NCBI GenBank assembly: GCA_050246595.1
Contig: JBFWVT010000018.1
Coordinates: 1 to 64,000 of the forward strand
Reading direction: 5' to 3'
DNA: 64,000 nucleotides
Source: DATARH01 sp050246595
Lineage (GTDB): Bacteria > Pseudomonadota > Alphaproteobacteria > ATCC43930 > CGMCC-115725
Below are positions 26,134-35,290 of the stretch, one piece after another. Every line of letters starts with the position of its first letter. Positions within the stretch are counted from its first letter, which is position 1. The translations under genes and the position numbers were made by a program. The notes beneath the pieces were generated by a model, which saw only the letters and a list, made by a program, of their open reading frames with translations, was not told the origin of the DNA and did not search any database.

Positions 26134-27261
26134 TCAGGGGTTCGCCTCGACAAAACGGGTGATCAGCCGATTGACCTCGCCGGCCTTCTCCATCTGCGGA
26201 ATGTGTCCGACCTCATCGAGAATATGCACCTGCATCCCGCCGGCGAGCGCCGCGGCGTGCGTTACCGGGATGATGCGGTCGTCGCGCCCCCAGACGATCT
26301 GTACCGGCATCGCGAGCGCGGCGAGCGCCGGGCGCAGATCGAGCGCCTGCCTTCCGCCCGGAAACCAGGCGCGCGCGATCGTATCGAGCGCCGCCGGAAC
26401 CCCGTCGAGCCGCTTGTAGCGCAGCGTCTCCTCGATCATTGCGCGGCTGATCAGCGATGGATCGTGCACGAGCGCGGCAAGCAGTTCCTGAGCCTCGCGC
26501 CGCCGCGTTACCCGGACAAACCCGTCGATAAAGGCACCGTTGATCTCCGGGCCGAGCCCGGCCGGGGCGAGCAAGGTCAGCGAGGCGATCCGCGTCGGCA
26601 TCTTCCTGGCCAGCACCAGCCCGATCGCGCCGCCCATCGAGTGTCCGGCAAGATGAAAGCGGTCGATGGCGAGCGCAGTCAGCACGTCCGCAACGGCAGC
26701 GGCGAAGGTCTCGGCGTCGCCGGCCCCGACCTGTTTGATCGAGCCGCCATGCCCCGGCAGATCGAGCGCGACGACCCGCCGCCCGCCGGACAGAATCGGC
26801 TGGTTGAACATCCAGGCGTTGAGGTCGGCGCCGAACCCGTGCACGAGCACGATCGGCATGCCATCTCCGCCCGCGATATCGAGAATGCGCAGTCGTCTCC
26901 CGCCGGCCTCGATCTCGCGCGGCGCGATCTCAGCCGCCTCGGGCGCTTCGCCTTCCGAAACCGGTTCGGGGGCGACAAACCCGGCGATAAAGGTATCGAT
27001 CTCGCTATCGGGCACGCTCGGAGAGGCCGCAACCGCGAGCAACGCACCAATCGGCAGCGTCGCGCCCGGAGCGGCGATGATGCGGCGCAAGGTGCCGGGG
27101 TCGCTCGCCTCGAAGACATTGGTGATCTTCGTCGTCTCGATTTCGAGCAATTCCTCGCCGGCGCGGTAGCTGTCGCCTTCCTGTTTCAGCCAGCCGAGGA
27201 CTTTGCCCTCGGTCATCGTCAGACCCCATTTCGGCATCGTGATCGGGGTGATCTCGCTCAT
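26134..27261 (-). CDS. AcoC-like alpha/beta hydrolase with lipoyl domain
   Basis: A 375-residue fusion. Residues about 1-78 form a biotinyl/lipoyl carrier domain (MPKWGLTMTEGKVLGWLKQE, with the modified lysine in ETTKITNVFEA). After a linker comes an alpha/beta hydrolase: VLVHGFGADLNAW, nucleophile elbow GHSMGGAIGL, and catalytic histidine in DEVGHIPQME. This is the layout of AcoC, the dihydrolipoyl acetyltransferase of the acetoin dehydrogenase complex. No acoA, acoB or acoL genes are nearby, so it either works with partners elsewhere or has another role. The start MSEITPI matches the beginning of the lipoyl domain. It is followed closely by the methyltransferase gene. Confidence 0.9.
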   Translation of the reverse strand: MSEITPITMPKWGLTMTEGKVLGWLKQEGDSYRAGEELLEIETTKITNVFEASDPGTLRRIIAAPGATLPIGALLAVAASPSVPDSEIDTFIAGFVAPEPVSEGEAPEAAEIAPREIEAGGRRLRILDIAGGDGMPIVLVHGFGADLNAWMFNQPILSGGRRVVALDLPGHGGSIKQVGAGDAETFAAAVADVLTALAIDRFHLAGHSMGGAIGLVLARKMPTRIASLTLLAPAGLGPEINGAFIDGFVRVTRRREAQELLAALVHDPSLISRAMIEETLRYKRLDGVPAALDTIARAWFPGGRQALDLRPALAALAMPVQIVWGRDDRIIPVTHAAALAGGMQVHILDEVGHIPQMEKAGEVNRLITRFVEANP

Positions 27262-27482
27262 CGGCAAAAGTCTCGTTGCGGGGGCAGAAGTCTCGTTGTG
27301 GGCAGGAGCGCCCGGTGCCTGGACCTCTTCCGCGTGCCGGGCGCATGCCGGGGAGGGAAGGGGCGATAGAGCAGAATCGCAATCGATTGATAGCAACCGG
27401 CGCGGCTGGCGAATAGTCCAGTTCACGAATTCTTGCCCTCGATCCCGGAACCGGCGCGCGGCGGATCGCCGGGCGGGAGCCG

Positions 27483-27719
27483 TCACCCGAGTTCGTCCGG
27501 GTGAGGCTTCTCCTGCAATAGGATGTCGTAGACCGCGCCGTGGCGGTGGCGCTGCAACTCCGCACCGATCCGGTCGTCGGCGCTGTACCGGGTAAAGGCC
27601 TCGAGCACCTCGGTCGCGGTTGCTCCGGTGGCGAGGATGCGGGCGACCACGTCATCATCGAGACGGCCGCAGATCGCGGCGATTTCGGCAGCGGTGGCGG
27701 GCCGAGCGACGGAGTTCAT
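27483..27719 (-). CDS. Small conserved-looking protein of unknown function
   Basis: A 78-residue acidic protein without signal peptide or membrane segment. It contains LDDDVVARILATGATATEVL and ends ILLQEKPHPDELG. The helix-loop pattern and composition look like a real small alphaproteobacterial protein, and the frame is well defined upstream of the AcoC-like gene, but I cannot name a family or function. Confidence 0.6.
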   Translation of the reverse strand: MNSVARPATAAEIAAICGRLDDDVVARILATGATATEVLEAFTRYSADDRIGAELQRHRHGAVYDILLQEKPHPDELG

Positions 27720-27813
27720 CGGACGTTCTCCTCGACTGTTACTCGGCTCAACGCCGCTCCTCGCGGTTTGCTCCGAGCGCCCGGCTCGCCCGGATCATCC
27801 GCGTCAGACCGGC

Positions 27814-27927
27814 GGCTGCACGAGAAACCCGTCGAGCCGGGTCTGCGGGTTCGTCTTGTCGATGTGCGCGGACATCGCGGCGGCGGTCTCGTGCACCGCG
27901 CCGGCATCGCCGAAATCACAACTCGAA
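27814..27927 (-). pseudogene. Possible remnant of an ATP-grasp acyl-CoA synthetase
   Basis: Read on the minus strand this short stretch gives DFGDAGAVHETAAAMSAH, then TRLDGFLVQPPV and a stop. It resembles the segment GLxDAxAVRAAxxEM...ARIDGVLVQPMV in the ATP-grasp domain of ADP-forming acetyl-CoA synthetases. Nothing on either side continues the similarity. It may be a decayed fragment; chance resemblance cannot be excluded. Confidence 0.35.
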
Positions 27928-28425
27928 CCCGGCGCGGTTCGATCGCAATGGTTAACACGGCCTATACTCTGTTCGGTTGCTCAAGGGTAGCTGCAAGCTC
28001 CCATACCGATCCGATACAACGGCAATCCACCGCAACGCCGTGCGATACCGGCACATCGTAGATTGTAATATATTGTTACCCTTATCGTGCCGATGCAACG
28101 AACCTGAAAAGCGATTCTTAACGTTTAAACCGATTCCGGTAACTTGCCGCACCGGCAACCCTGCAAACAAATCTGTACTTAAGATTTCCTTTCGGCATTC
28201 CGAGGTCACTTCAGAGCCGTGTGTCTGAATATTTCGAATGCGAGCATTAAGCGTCGAGAAATATTCATTTAACCGGCTTTTAAAGAGGCTCCGATATTTT
28301 CTCATATAAAGGGCCTTCGCGGGATGTTTCCTTTCTAGAAAGTTGATTTTTCAACTTCGCTAGGCCGGAACGCTTCCCGTGCATCGGTTCATTGGTATTT
28401 CTTTAACAAAGACGAGACGACGCAG
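27928..28425. other. AT-richer leader region upstream of the giant RTX gene
   Basis: About 500 bp with clearly lower GC than the rest of the window and no credible gene. It includes TTGTAATATATTGTTACC near 28062 and a perfect 7-bp inverted repeat AAGTTGA-TTTT-TCAACTT (28340-28357) about 70 bp before the RTX start. This probably holds the promoter and control sites of that gene. No ribosome-binding site stands out before the ATG at 28426. Confidence 0.5.
28340..28357. promoter_or_regulatory. Candidate operator or attenuator hairpin before RTX gene
   Basis: AAGTTGA and TCAACTT form a perfect 7-bp inverted repeat around TTTT in the AT-rich leader, 69 bp before the start codon. It could be a protein-binding site or a small hairpin; the sequence alone does not decide. 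Confidence 0.35.
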
Positions 28426-31400
28426 ATGGCCGATATATCGATGATCTCGCCGGATGGCACATTGGTTCGGGCCGGCAGCGGCGGCGGTCTGGTGACCGGC
28501 GATGGCGTTTGGACGTTCAGCGCCGGGAAGACAAGCACGGGCAATTACGTCCTGCTCAACGGGCAGCCGGTCGCGTATGTTGCCGGTGTCGAGCTGAAAG
28601 TCGCCAATGGCGGAAAGCTCTATTCGTGCGACACGACCGGGCAGTGGTACGCATGGTCGGGTTCGCGATGGCTGTCCTGGGTGGATCCGACACTGGCGTC
28701 GGCGATGTCGCCGGATGGCACGTTGGTTCAGGCCGGCAGCGGCGGCGGTCTGGTGACCGGCGATGGCGTTTGGACGTTCAGCGCCGGGAAGACGAGCACG
28801 GGCAATTACATCCTGCTCAACGGGCAGCCGGTCGCGTATGTTGCCGGTGTCGGGCTGAAAGTCGCCAATGGCGGCCACCTGTATTCGCTCAACTCGCAGG
28901 GGCAGTGGTTTCACTGGACCGGCACGAAATGGTCTGCCATTGCCAATCCCAACCCTTTGGTCACGACCCTTGCTTCCGATACCGGCAGCGCGACGAGTGA
29001 TGGGATCACGTCGAACCCGACAATCAAGGGTACTGGTGAAGTCAATACCGTCGTTGCGATCAAGCAAGGCGATGCCGTGCTCGGCACGACGACGGCCGAC
29101 AGCACGGGGGCCTGGAGCTTCACTCCGACCGGCCTCGCCGATGGCGCGCATATGCTGACTGCAACGCAGACCGACCTGGCCGGCAACACCGGGACGGCAA
29201 CACTGAGCTTCACGCTCGACAAGACGCCACCTGTAGTGAGCATCGCCCTGGTTTCGGATACCGGCAGCTCATCAAACGACGGGGTTACCTCAGACCCGGC
29301 CGTCAAGGGGGTCGGTCAGGCCAACACGGTGGTAACGGTCAAGGAGGGCGGCACCGTACTCGGCACGACGACGGCTGACGGCACGGGGGCCTGGAGCTTC
29401 ACCCCGAGCGGCCTCGCCGACGGCGCGCATACGCTGACTGCAACGCAGACCGACCTGGCCGGCAACACCGGGACAGCAACGCTGAACTTCACGCTCGACA
29501 GCGCTCCCGCCAGCTCGGCTCTGGTCGGCACCGAGGGCAACGACATTCCGACGGGAGCTCTGGTCGGCACGGCAGACAACGATATTCTGACAGGAACCGT
29601 GATCGGCCATAACGTCATTTATGGTCTGGGCGGCAACGATACCATCTCGGTGCAGGACGCTCATGCCACCACCGAGCTATACGGCGATGACGGCAACGAT
29701 ACGATCAAAAGCAGCATATGGGGCAACAACTATATCGATGGCGGCCTCGGGAACGACGTTCTGTACGGGCATTGGGGCACCGACACTGTTCTGGGCGGTG
29801 AGGGTGATGACCGCGTCGATGGCGGCGCCGGCGATGATCGTATCTACACCGGCAGCGGCAACGACATAATTCAGGGCGGTTATGGGAACGACACGATTCA
29901 TGTCGGGCCGGGCGACAACAAGATAGACGGTGGTCCCGGCATCGATACCGCCGTGTTTGCGGGCAATTACGGCGATTACGGTCTGGTCTTCGAAAACGGC
30001 GTGATCACGATTGCCGGCATCGAGGGCACCTCCACCCTCAGGAATATCGAGAAGATCCAGTTCCAGGATAACTCTTACGATATTCCTGCCGGGCTTTTTC
30101 TTCTCGACCCGGCAGTGCCCGCGGTGAGCATCGCCCTGGTTTCGGATACCGGCGGTTCGGCAAGCGACAGGATCACGTCGAACCCGGCGGTCACGGGAAC
30201 CGGGCAGGCCGACACGGTGGTGACGATCCGGCAGGGTGGCACCGTGCTCGGCACGACGACGGCCGACAGCACGGGCGCCTGGAGCTTCACCCCGACCGGT
30301 CTCGCTGACGGGACGCACACGTTGATCGCAACCCAGACTCACCAGACCGGCCATATCCGGACGGCGATGCTGAGCTTCACGCTCGACACGACGGCGCCGA
30401 CGGTGGGCATGGTTCTGGCTTCCGATACCGGCAGCTCGGCGAGTGATGGGATCACGTCGAACCCGGCCGTCAAGGGCACCGGTCAGGCCAACATGGTGGT
30501 GACAATCAAGGAAGGCGCCACCACGCTCGGCACGACGACCGCCAACAGCACGGGCGCCTGGAGCTTCACTCCGACCGGCCTGGCCAAGGGGGCGCACACA
30601 TCAACTGCAATTCAGACCGACCACGCCGGCAATACCGGAACAGCAACGTTGAGCTTTACCCTCGACACTGCCAGCCAGCCCACGCCCGCGCCGACATCGC
30701 CGCAACTGTCTCCCAGCCAGGCCGTGCTCGCGCCGGCGGTGCCGCAGCCGTCGCAAAGCGGCGACATTGTTGGCCTGCTTCTACAGAATACAGGCACAGT
30801 AGCCGAGAAAAGCGGTTACGTGACATTTGGTCAGGTCTTCAAGCCGGGTGCGATCATGCTCGGCGACACTCTCGTGGCGCGCATCGGCGAGGTCGACTAC
30901 GCGGTGCAGATGGACGTCAAGGCAACCCACAGCGACGGCTCAGTGCGCCACGCAACCCTGACCCTGAACGCACCGGCAATCGCGGCGGGCGGCATCATCG
31001 CGATGATGCTGGCGAAGGACAGCGCGCCAATGCCGTCGCCGGCAGAGCCAAACGCCCCGGCCCTGCTGGCGAGCGGCTATGATGTCACGGTGGCCTTCAC
31101 GTTCCGCAATGCCGATGGCACGACCACAACGGACAGTGCCTCGGCCGCTGCCGCATTGCAGGCTGCGATAGCAGCAGGCAATGTCCGACATTGGCTGACC
31201 GGTCCGGCAGTCAACGAATATAACGTGGTGACGACAGTTAACGACGGCAAGCTCAAGGTCGAGTTCGACATTCGGGTGTACGCCGACGGAACCACAACCA
31301 CGGATGTCATCTTCGACAACAGCTGGATGTTTTCTCCGGGCAAGACCAACCTGGTTTACGACGTAGCGATCAGTCAAGGCGGCGAACAGGTCTATAGCGC

Positions 31401-33378
31401 GGGCAACGTCTCGCAGTATCTCTATTCCTTGTGGCATCACCGGGTAGACAGCGCCGGGACGACCAATCCCCACGTGCAGTATGACATTGCTTATCTGACC
31501 GCCGCGGCCGCACTGCCGGCCTACGATCGGAGCTATGGCGTCAGCAGCGCACGAATTCAGACGAATTACAGTAAGCTCGATCCTGCCAGCTCTACCGGGC
31601 ACGGCAGTACCGGTCCGATGGGGATCGCACTGGTACAGCCCTTGATGCCGACCACCGGCGGTCGTCCCGATATTGGAACGCAGACCACGTGGACGGCGCA
31701 ATGGCTGCTGAGCCAGAACAGCACCGCGGCAGCGGTCATGATGGCGAATGCGGATGCTGCGGGCGGCATTCCCTGGCACTTAACCGACGAGACGACCGGC
31801 GCGCCGATCAGCCTCGAGGACTACCCGCTTTTCTGGCAGGACCCGCGCAATGTCGCCGGATTGTACTGGTCGCCACATCCGGCCAATGGGTGGCTGAGTT
31901 ATGGGGCAAACGGCAACCCTTGGAAACCTGACACGGCGCATATGCCCGACCTGAATTACGTCCCTTATCTGACTACCGGCGACCATTACCAACTCAAGCT
32001 GCTTCAGTCCGCCGCCAATTATGCAATCACCTCCATAAACCCGTACTACGCTTACAGCGGCAACGCCGTGGTCGATCCGAGGAGGCCGGGCGATGCAGTG
32101 TATATGGGAGTAGCAGACCCGGCCAACCAGCAACGGGCAATTGCTTGGGGACTTCGGGAAGTCGCGGAAGCGGCTTACGCTACTCCGGACGGCGATCCGC
32201 TGAAGAGCTATTTTACATCTCAGCTGGTCCGGGCGATGGACGGGCTGGTGCAGGAATATATTGTAGGTAAGGGAACGGCCGCATATGGCGAATTGCAGGG
32301 CTTCGTGTTGGGCGCTGAAGTCGCATCGGGCGTGCCGATCGTGTCTCCCTTTCAGCAAAGTTTCATCGTAACCATCCTGGCGGAGATCGCCGGGATGAAC
32401 CTGCCGCAAGCCTCCGATGACGCGGTTCAAATGATGAAGTATATGACCAACTTCGTCGCCGGGCTCTATACCAATGGAGAGAACGGATATGCCCCGGCCA
32501 ATGGCGCGCCCTATTGGCTTTACCTCAAGGATCCGGTGAGTAAGACCGCTTATTCGACCTGGTCCGAGTTTTCGGCCGGAAACGTTACGGCCCATACGCT
32601 CAACAAGAACGGATATGGCCTCCCCACGGCCAACCCCGAGAGTATGGGTGAGAGTCGGCTGATCAGTCCGCAAAGCTATCCGGCTATCGCCAAGGCCGCA
32701 TTGGCCGATCTGATCACCTATACGCAGTCGCCGCAAGCGATGGAGGCTTACGGGTATATCGTCAACCAAATCGCCGCGGCCTGGGCCGGCAATGACGCCG
32801 GGATGGCGGCATCCTACCAAGCCGACCCGACGTGGAGTGCGATGCCACGTCTGCCGAATGGAGAATACCTGTCGGCCAGTCAAATGCAGATCGACACCTC
32901 GAACAGCAATACGGTTGTGCTGACCGCCATAGGCGGTCCCTCATTACTGTCGGTGGTCGGCAACGGCACGGCAACCATGACCGGCGGCGATGATATCGAT
33001 CTGCTGTTCGGCGGCAGCGGGCCGGCAACGCTTATCGCCGGCACCGGAAACGACTATTTGTTCGCCGGCGCCGGCGCGACGACATTCTTCGACCACGGCG
33101 GCGACGATTATATGAAAGGAGGGCCCGGGGACGATACGTTCACGTTTGCCGATGGCGGTCCCGGTCACGACATAATCGTTAATTTCAAGATAGGCGCGGA
33201 CATCCTGAAGATAGCCTCGAACCTGAATGACAACGGAATCACAAGCGCCGCAGAACTGGTCTCCGGTGCTGAAGTGGTTGAAGCGTCAACCGTGCTGCAT
33301 CTCGGTTCGGGCCATGACGTGACCATACGCGGGATCGACACACCATCGGCCCTGGTCAATTCCATCATCATGATCTAG
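28426..33378 (+). CDS. Giant RTX protein with Ig-like repeats and an unknown large domain
   Basis: A 1650-residue protein, probably exported by type I secretion: there is no N-terminal signal peptide, and calcium-binding nonapeptides are present. Order: two nearly identical 87-residue modules (about 6-92 and 93-178, each with SPDGTLV, AGSGGGLVTGDGVWTFSAGK and a W-rich end). Next come two bacterial Ig-like repeats (about 182-364, each with GTTTADSTGAWSFTPTGLA). An RTX block follows (about 366-560: GLGGNDTIS, GGEGDDRVD, GGAGDDRIY, YGNDTIHVG), then two more Ig-like repeats (563-748) and a Pro/Ser linker. An unrecognised region of about 730 residues covers 775-1505. It is first beta-rich (THSDGSVRHATLTL) and then helix-rich (AIAWGLREVAEAAY). 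A second RTX block ends the protein (GTGNDYLFAG, GGPGDDTFTF, HDIIVNFKIGADILKI). No type I exporter genes are adjacent. It may be an adhesin or a secreted enzyme acting on polysaccharide; the catalytic nature is unproven. Confidence 0.93.
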   Translation: MADISMISPDGTLVRAGSGGGLVTGDGVWTFSAGKTSTGNYVLLNGQPVAYVAGVELKVANGGKLYSCDTTGQWYAWSGSRWLSWVDPTLASAMSPDGTLVQAGSGGGLVTGDGVWTFSAGKTSTGNYILLNGQPVAYVAGVGLKVANGGHLYSLNSQGQWFHWTGTKWSAIANPNPLVTTLASDTGSATSDGITSNPTIKGTGEVNTVVAIKQGDAVLGTTTADSTGAWSFTPTGLADGAHMLTATQTDLAGNTGTATLSFTLDKTPPVVSIALVSDTGSSSNDGVTSDPAVKGVGQANTVVTVKEGGTVLGTTTADGTGAWSFTPSGLADGAHTLTATQTDLAGNTGTATLNFTLDSAPASSALVGTEGNDIPTGALVGTADNDILTGTVIGHNVIYGLGGNDTISVQDAHATTELYGDDGNDTIKSSIWGNNYIDGGLGNDVLYGHWGTDTVLGGEGDDRVDGGAGDDRIYTGSGNDIIQGGYGNDTIHVGPGDNKIDGGPGIDTAVFAGNYGDYGLVFENGVITIAGIEGTSTLRNIEKIQFQDNSYDIPAGLFLLDPAVPAVSIALVSDTGGSASDRITSNPAVTGTGQADTVVTIRQGGTVLGTTTADSTGAWSFTPTGLADGTHTLIATQTHQTGHIRTAMLSFTLDTTAPTVGMVLASDTGSSASDGITSNPAVKGTGQANMVVTIKEGATTLGTTTANSTGAWSFTPTGLAKGAHTSTAIQTDHAGNTGTATLSFTLDTASQPTPAPTSPQLSPSQAVLAPAVPQPSQSGDIVGLLLQNTGTVAEKSGYVTFGQVFKPGAIMLGDTLVARIGEVDYAVQMDVKATHSDGSVRHATLTLNAPAIAAGGIIAMMLAKDSAPMPSPAEPNAPALLASGYDVTVAFTFRNADGTTTTDSASAAAALQAAIAAGNVRHWLTGPAVNEYNVVTTVNDGKLKVEFDIRVYADGTTTTDVIFDNSWMFSPGKTNLVYDVAISQGGEQVYSAGNVSQYLYSLWHHRVDSAGTTNPHVQYDIAYLTAAAALPAYDRSYGVSSARIQTNYSKLDPASSTGHGSTGPMGIALVQPLMPTTGGRPDIGTQTTWTAQWLLSQNSTAAAVMMANADAAGGIPWHLTDETTGAPISLEDYPLFWQDPRNVAGLYWSPHPANGWLSYGANGNPWKPDTAHMPDLNYVPYLTTGDHYQLKLLQSAANYAITSINPYYAYSGNAVVDPRRPGDAVYMGVADPANQQRAIAWGLREVAEAAYATPDGDPLKSYFTSQLVRAMDGLVQEYIVGKGTAAYGELQGFVLGAEVASGVPIVSPFQQSFIVTILAEIAGMNLPQASDDAVQMMKYMTNFVAGLYTNGENGYAPANGAPYWLYLKDPVSKTAYSTWSEFSAGNVTAHTLNKNGYGLPTANPESMGESRLISPQSYPAIAKAALADLITYTQSPQAMEAYGYIVNQIAAAWAGNDAGMAASYQADPTWSAMPRLPNGEYLSASQMQIDTSNSNTVVLTAIGGPSLLSVVGNGTATMTGGDDIDLLFGGSGPATLIAGTGNDYLFAGAGATTFFDHGGDDYMKGGPGDDTFTFADGGPGHDIIVNFKIGADILKIASNLNDNGITSAAELVSGAEVVEASTVLHLGSGHDVTIRGIDTPSALVNSIIMI
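28448..28881 (+). repeat. 261-bp tandem duplication at the start of the RTX gene
   Basis: Bases 28448-28620 recur almost exactly at 28709-28881. The two copies encode the paired N-terminal modules and are offset by 261 bp. The near-identity at DNA level indicates a recent duplication or gene conversion. Confidence 0.85.
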
Positions 33379-33756
33379 CGGAACGCCGAGCAAGAGCAGG
33401 ACCACCGACAATTCGGCGGATTGGGCGAAAATCTTGTGTACCGCCGTTTTGTCGTGGCCTGAAGGTAGAGTACTTGGAGCTGATCCGGATGCTTTTGTGT
33501 TACTCTTCGATCCTCTGCGTCGCGAGAACGTGCGGCGCACACTGTCGGCGGCTCCTCGGACATTGCCGAACCCCCTACCGGCGACCGCTGATTGCCGTCG
33601 GACCTGTCGCGACATCGTCCGCCCGCCGACATGCGGAAAGCAAATCCCGTGTTGCATCGCTGCTCTCCGCATGCTCGTCTTGCCATCCGGTTGCCGTCCG
33701 CCCGAAGGAAGTGAGGGGCGGCATACCGGCCGGGGGTCGCGCGAATGGAGGAACCG
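33379..33756. other. Gap without recognisable gene
   Basis: No reading frame here resembles a known protein, and no RNA gene was seen. A few bases before 33757 carry GGAGG, the ribosome-binding site of the SDR gene. Confidence 0.5.
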
Positions 33757-34521
33757 ATGCGCTTTCAGGGCAAGATCGCGTTGATTACCGCGGCAGCGAG
33801 CGGCATCGGTCGCGCCACCGCGGACATCATGGCGCGCGAGGGCGCGATCGTTATCGCCGTCGATAACAATGAGGAGCGGCTCGATCGGACCGTCGCGGCG
33901 CTGCGCGAGGCGGGCGGGCAAGCGCATCGTCGCCTGTGCAACGCGCTCGACGAAACCGATGTCAATGCGACGGTCGCCTCGGTATTGCAGGAGTTCAGCG
34001 CGATCGACATCCTTGTCAACGCGGTCGGCGGCAGCACGGTCGTTCCGAAGCCCGGCGCTCCGGTCGAGGAGCTGAGTTTTGCCGACTGGCAGAAACTGAT
34101 CGACTTCAACCTGTCCGGCACGTTCCTGTTTACCCACGCCGTCGTACCGGCGATGAAGGAACAGCGGCGCGGTGCGATCGTCAACCTGGCCTCGATCGCC
34201 GGGCGGGGCTTGAGCGTGTCGAGCAGCAGCGCCTATGCCGCGGCAAAGGGCGGCATCATCGCGTTCACGCGCAAACTCGCCTTTGAGCTTGGCCCTTATG
34301 GGGTCACGATCAACGCGATTGCGCCGAGCCGCACCCTGACCGAGCGAATCCGGCCGCGCTGGGAGCAGCAGAGCCCGGAAGACCAGCAGGCCGAGATCGA
34401 GCGCACGCCGATGCGCCGCATCGCCGAGGCCGCCGACCAGGCCAGGGTGATCTGTTTTCTCGCGTCCGACGACGCCGCGTTTGTCACCGGCGTCACGATC
34501 GACGTGACCGGCGGCAACTGA
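33757..34521 (+). CDS. Short-chain dehydrogenase/reductase
   Basis: A classical SDR oxidoreductase of 254 residues from the ATG at 33757, which follows GGAGG by 5 bp; an ATG four codons upstream is weaker. The dinucleotide-binding motif is TAAASGIGRATA (a variant of TGxxxGxG), followed by VDNN, where an Asp after the second strand suggests NAD preference. The NNAG-equivalent is NAVGG, the catalytic serine is in NLASIAG, and the Tyr/Lys pair is in YAAAKGG. The C-terminus TGVTIDVTGGN is typical. The substrate is unknown. It precedes an alpha/beta hydrolase gene by about 70 bp and may be cotranscribed with it. Confidence 0.92.
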   Translation: MRFQGKIALITAAASGIGRATADIMAREGAIVIAVDNNEERLDRTVAALREAGGQAHRRLCNALDETDVNATVASVLQEFSAIDILVNAVGGSTVVPKPGAPVEELSFADWQKLIDFNLSGTFLFTHAVVPAMKEQRRGAIVNLASIAGRGLSVSSSSAYAAAKGGIIAFTRKLAFELGPYGVTINAIAPSRTLTERIRPRWEQQSPEDQQAEIERTPMRRIAEAADQARVICFLASDDAAFVTGVTIDVTGGN

Positions 34522-34553
34522 CCCCTAGAGCGGACCGCGGCCGTACCGGCTGC

Positions 34554-34575
34554 ATGCGGGCGAGGACGCCCGCAT
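34554..34575. repeat. Palindrome before hydrolase gene
   Basis: ATGCGGGCG and CGCCCGCAT form a 9-bp perfect stem with an AGGA loop, 16 bp before the start codon of the hydrolase. It belongs to the dispersed GC-rich palindromes of this window. It sits just upstream of the AGGAGAG ribosome-binding site and could affect its exposure. Confidence 0.6.
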
Positions 34576-34591
34576 TCCCAGGAGAGCGACA

Positions 34592-35290
34592 ATGGCGACA
34601 TACGTGCTTGTCCACGGCTCGTATCAGGGCGGGTGGATTTGGAAGGATGTGGCGAACCGGCTGCGCGCCGCCGGGCACGAGGTCTATGCCCCGAGCCTTG
34701 ACGGCTGCGCCGAGCGCAAGAGCGCGGTGCGGCCGGGGATCACGACCGAAAGCCAGGCCGACGAGATCGCCCAGCTTCTGGTTTATGAGGATCTGCGCGA
34801 TGTGGTGCTGGTCGGCACCAGCTCGGGGGGCATGGTCGTCTGCCGCGTCGCGGAGCTGATGCGCGACCGGATCAAGCGCCTCGTCTTTGTCGATGCGCTG
34901 GCGCTGCTCCCCGGCGAGAAGATCCGCGACATCGTCACTCGCTCGACCTCGACCCCGAGCGGCGATGGGCTGACCGCCGGCCCCTCGCGCGAGGACGCGG
35001 CCAACCGGCTGTTCGCCGATCTCGATCCGAAGACCCGCGAATGGGCGCTCGAACGCTACACGCAACACCCGATCGGCATCTACAACGAGCCGGTCAAGCT
35101 CGATTCGTTCTGGCAGCAACAATGGCCCGGCACGTTGGTCGTGTGGTGCCGACGGGCGCAGAACCCCGGAGAGGCGCACCAGCGCCGCACCGCCGAGCGG
35201 CTCGGCGCGACATGGACCGAGCTTGATACCGGGCACTACCCGATGTTGAGCATGCCCGAGGAGTTGACCCGGCTGCTGCTGGCAGGCTGA
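34592..35290 (+). CDS. Alpha/beta hydrolase, esterase/HNL-like
   Basis: A 232-residue alpha/beta hydrolase similar to plant methylesterase/hydroxynitrile-lyase-like proteins. It starts directly with the oxyanion strand (YVLVHGSYQGGWIWKDVA), then VYAPSLDGCAER, the nucleophile elbow VGTSSGGMVV, and a C-terminal histidine in LDTGHYPMLSM. The substrate is unknown. AGGAGAG precedes the ATG. The 3' end overlaps the 3' end of the convergent mutY by about 55 bp. Confidence 0.88.
   Translation: MATYVLVHGSYQGGWIWKDVANRLRAAGHEVYAPSLDGCAERKSAVRPGITTESQADEIAQLLVYEDLRDVVLVGTSSGGMVVCRVAELMRDRIKRLVFVDALALLPGEKIRDIVTRSTSTPSGDGLTAGPSREDAANRLFADLDPKTREWALERYTQHPIGIYNEPVKLDSFWQQQWPGTLVVWCRRAQNPGEAHQRRTAERLGATWTELDTGHYPMLSMPEELTRLLLAG

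Noticed and set aside
27716..27958. 80-codon minus-strand frame
   Set aside because: Arg/Pro-rich composition typical of a shadow frame; it runs over the possible acyl-CoA synthetase relic in another phase.
28426..33378. Assigning the central RTX domain to a rhamnogalacturonan lyase family
   Set aside because: Only a general beta-then-helix impression and a DGSVRHA-like piece support it; no catalytic residues could be matched.
33286..34137. 283-codon minus-strand frame across the RTX end and SDR gene
   Set aside because: It overlaps two convincing plus-strand genes and has no recognisable domain.
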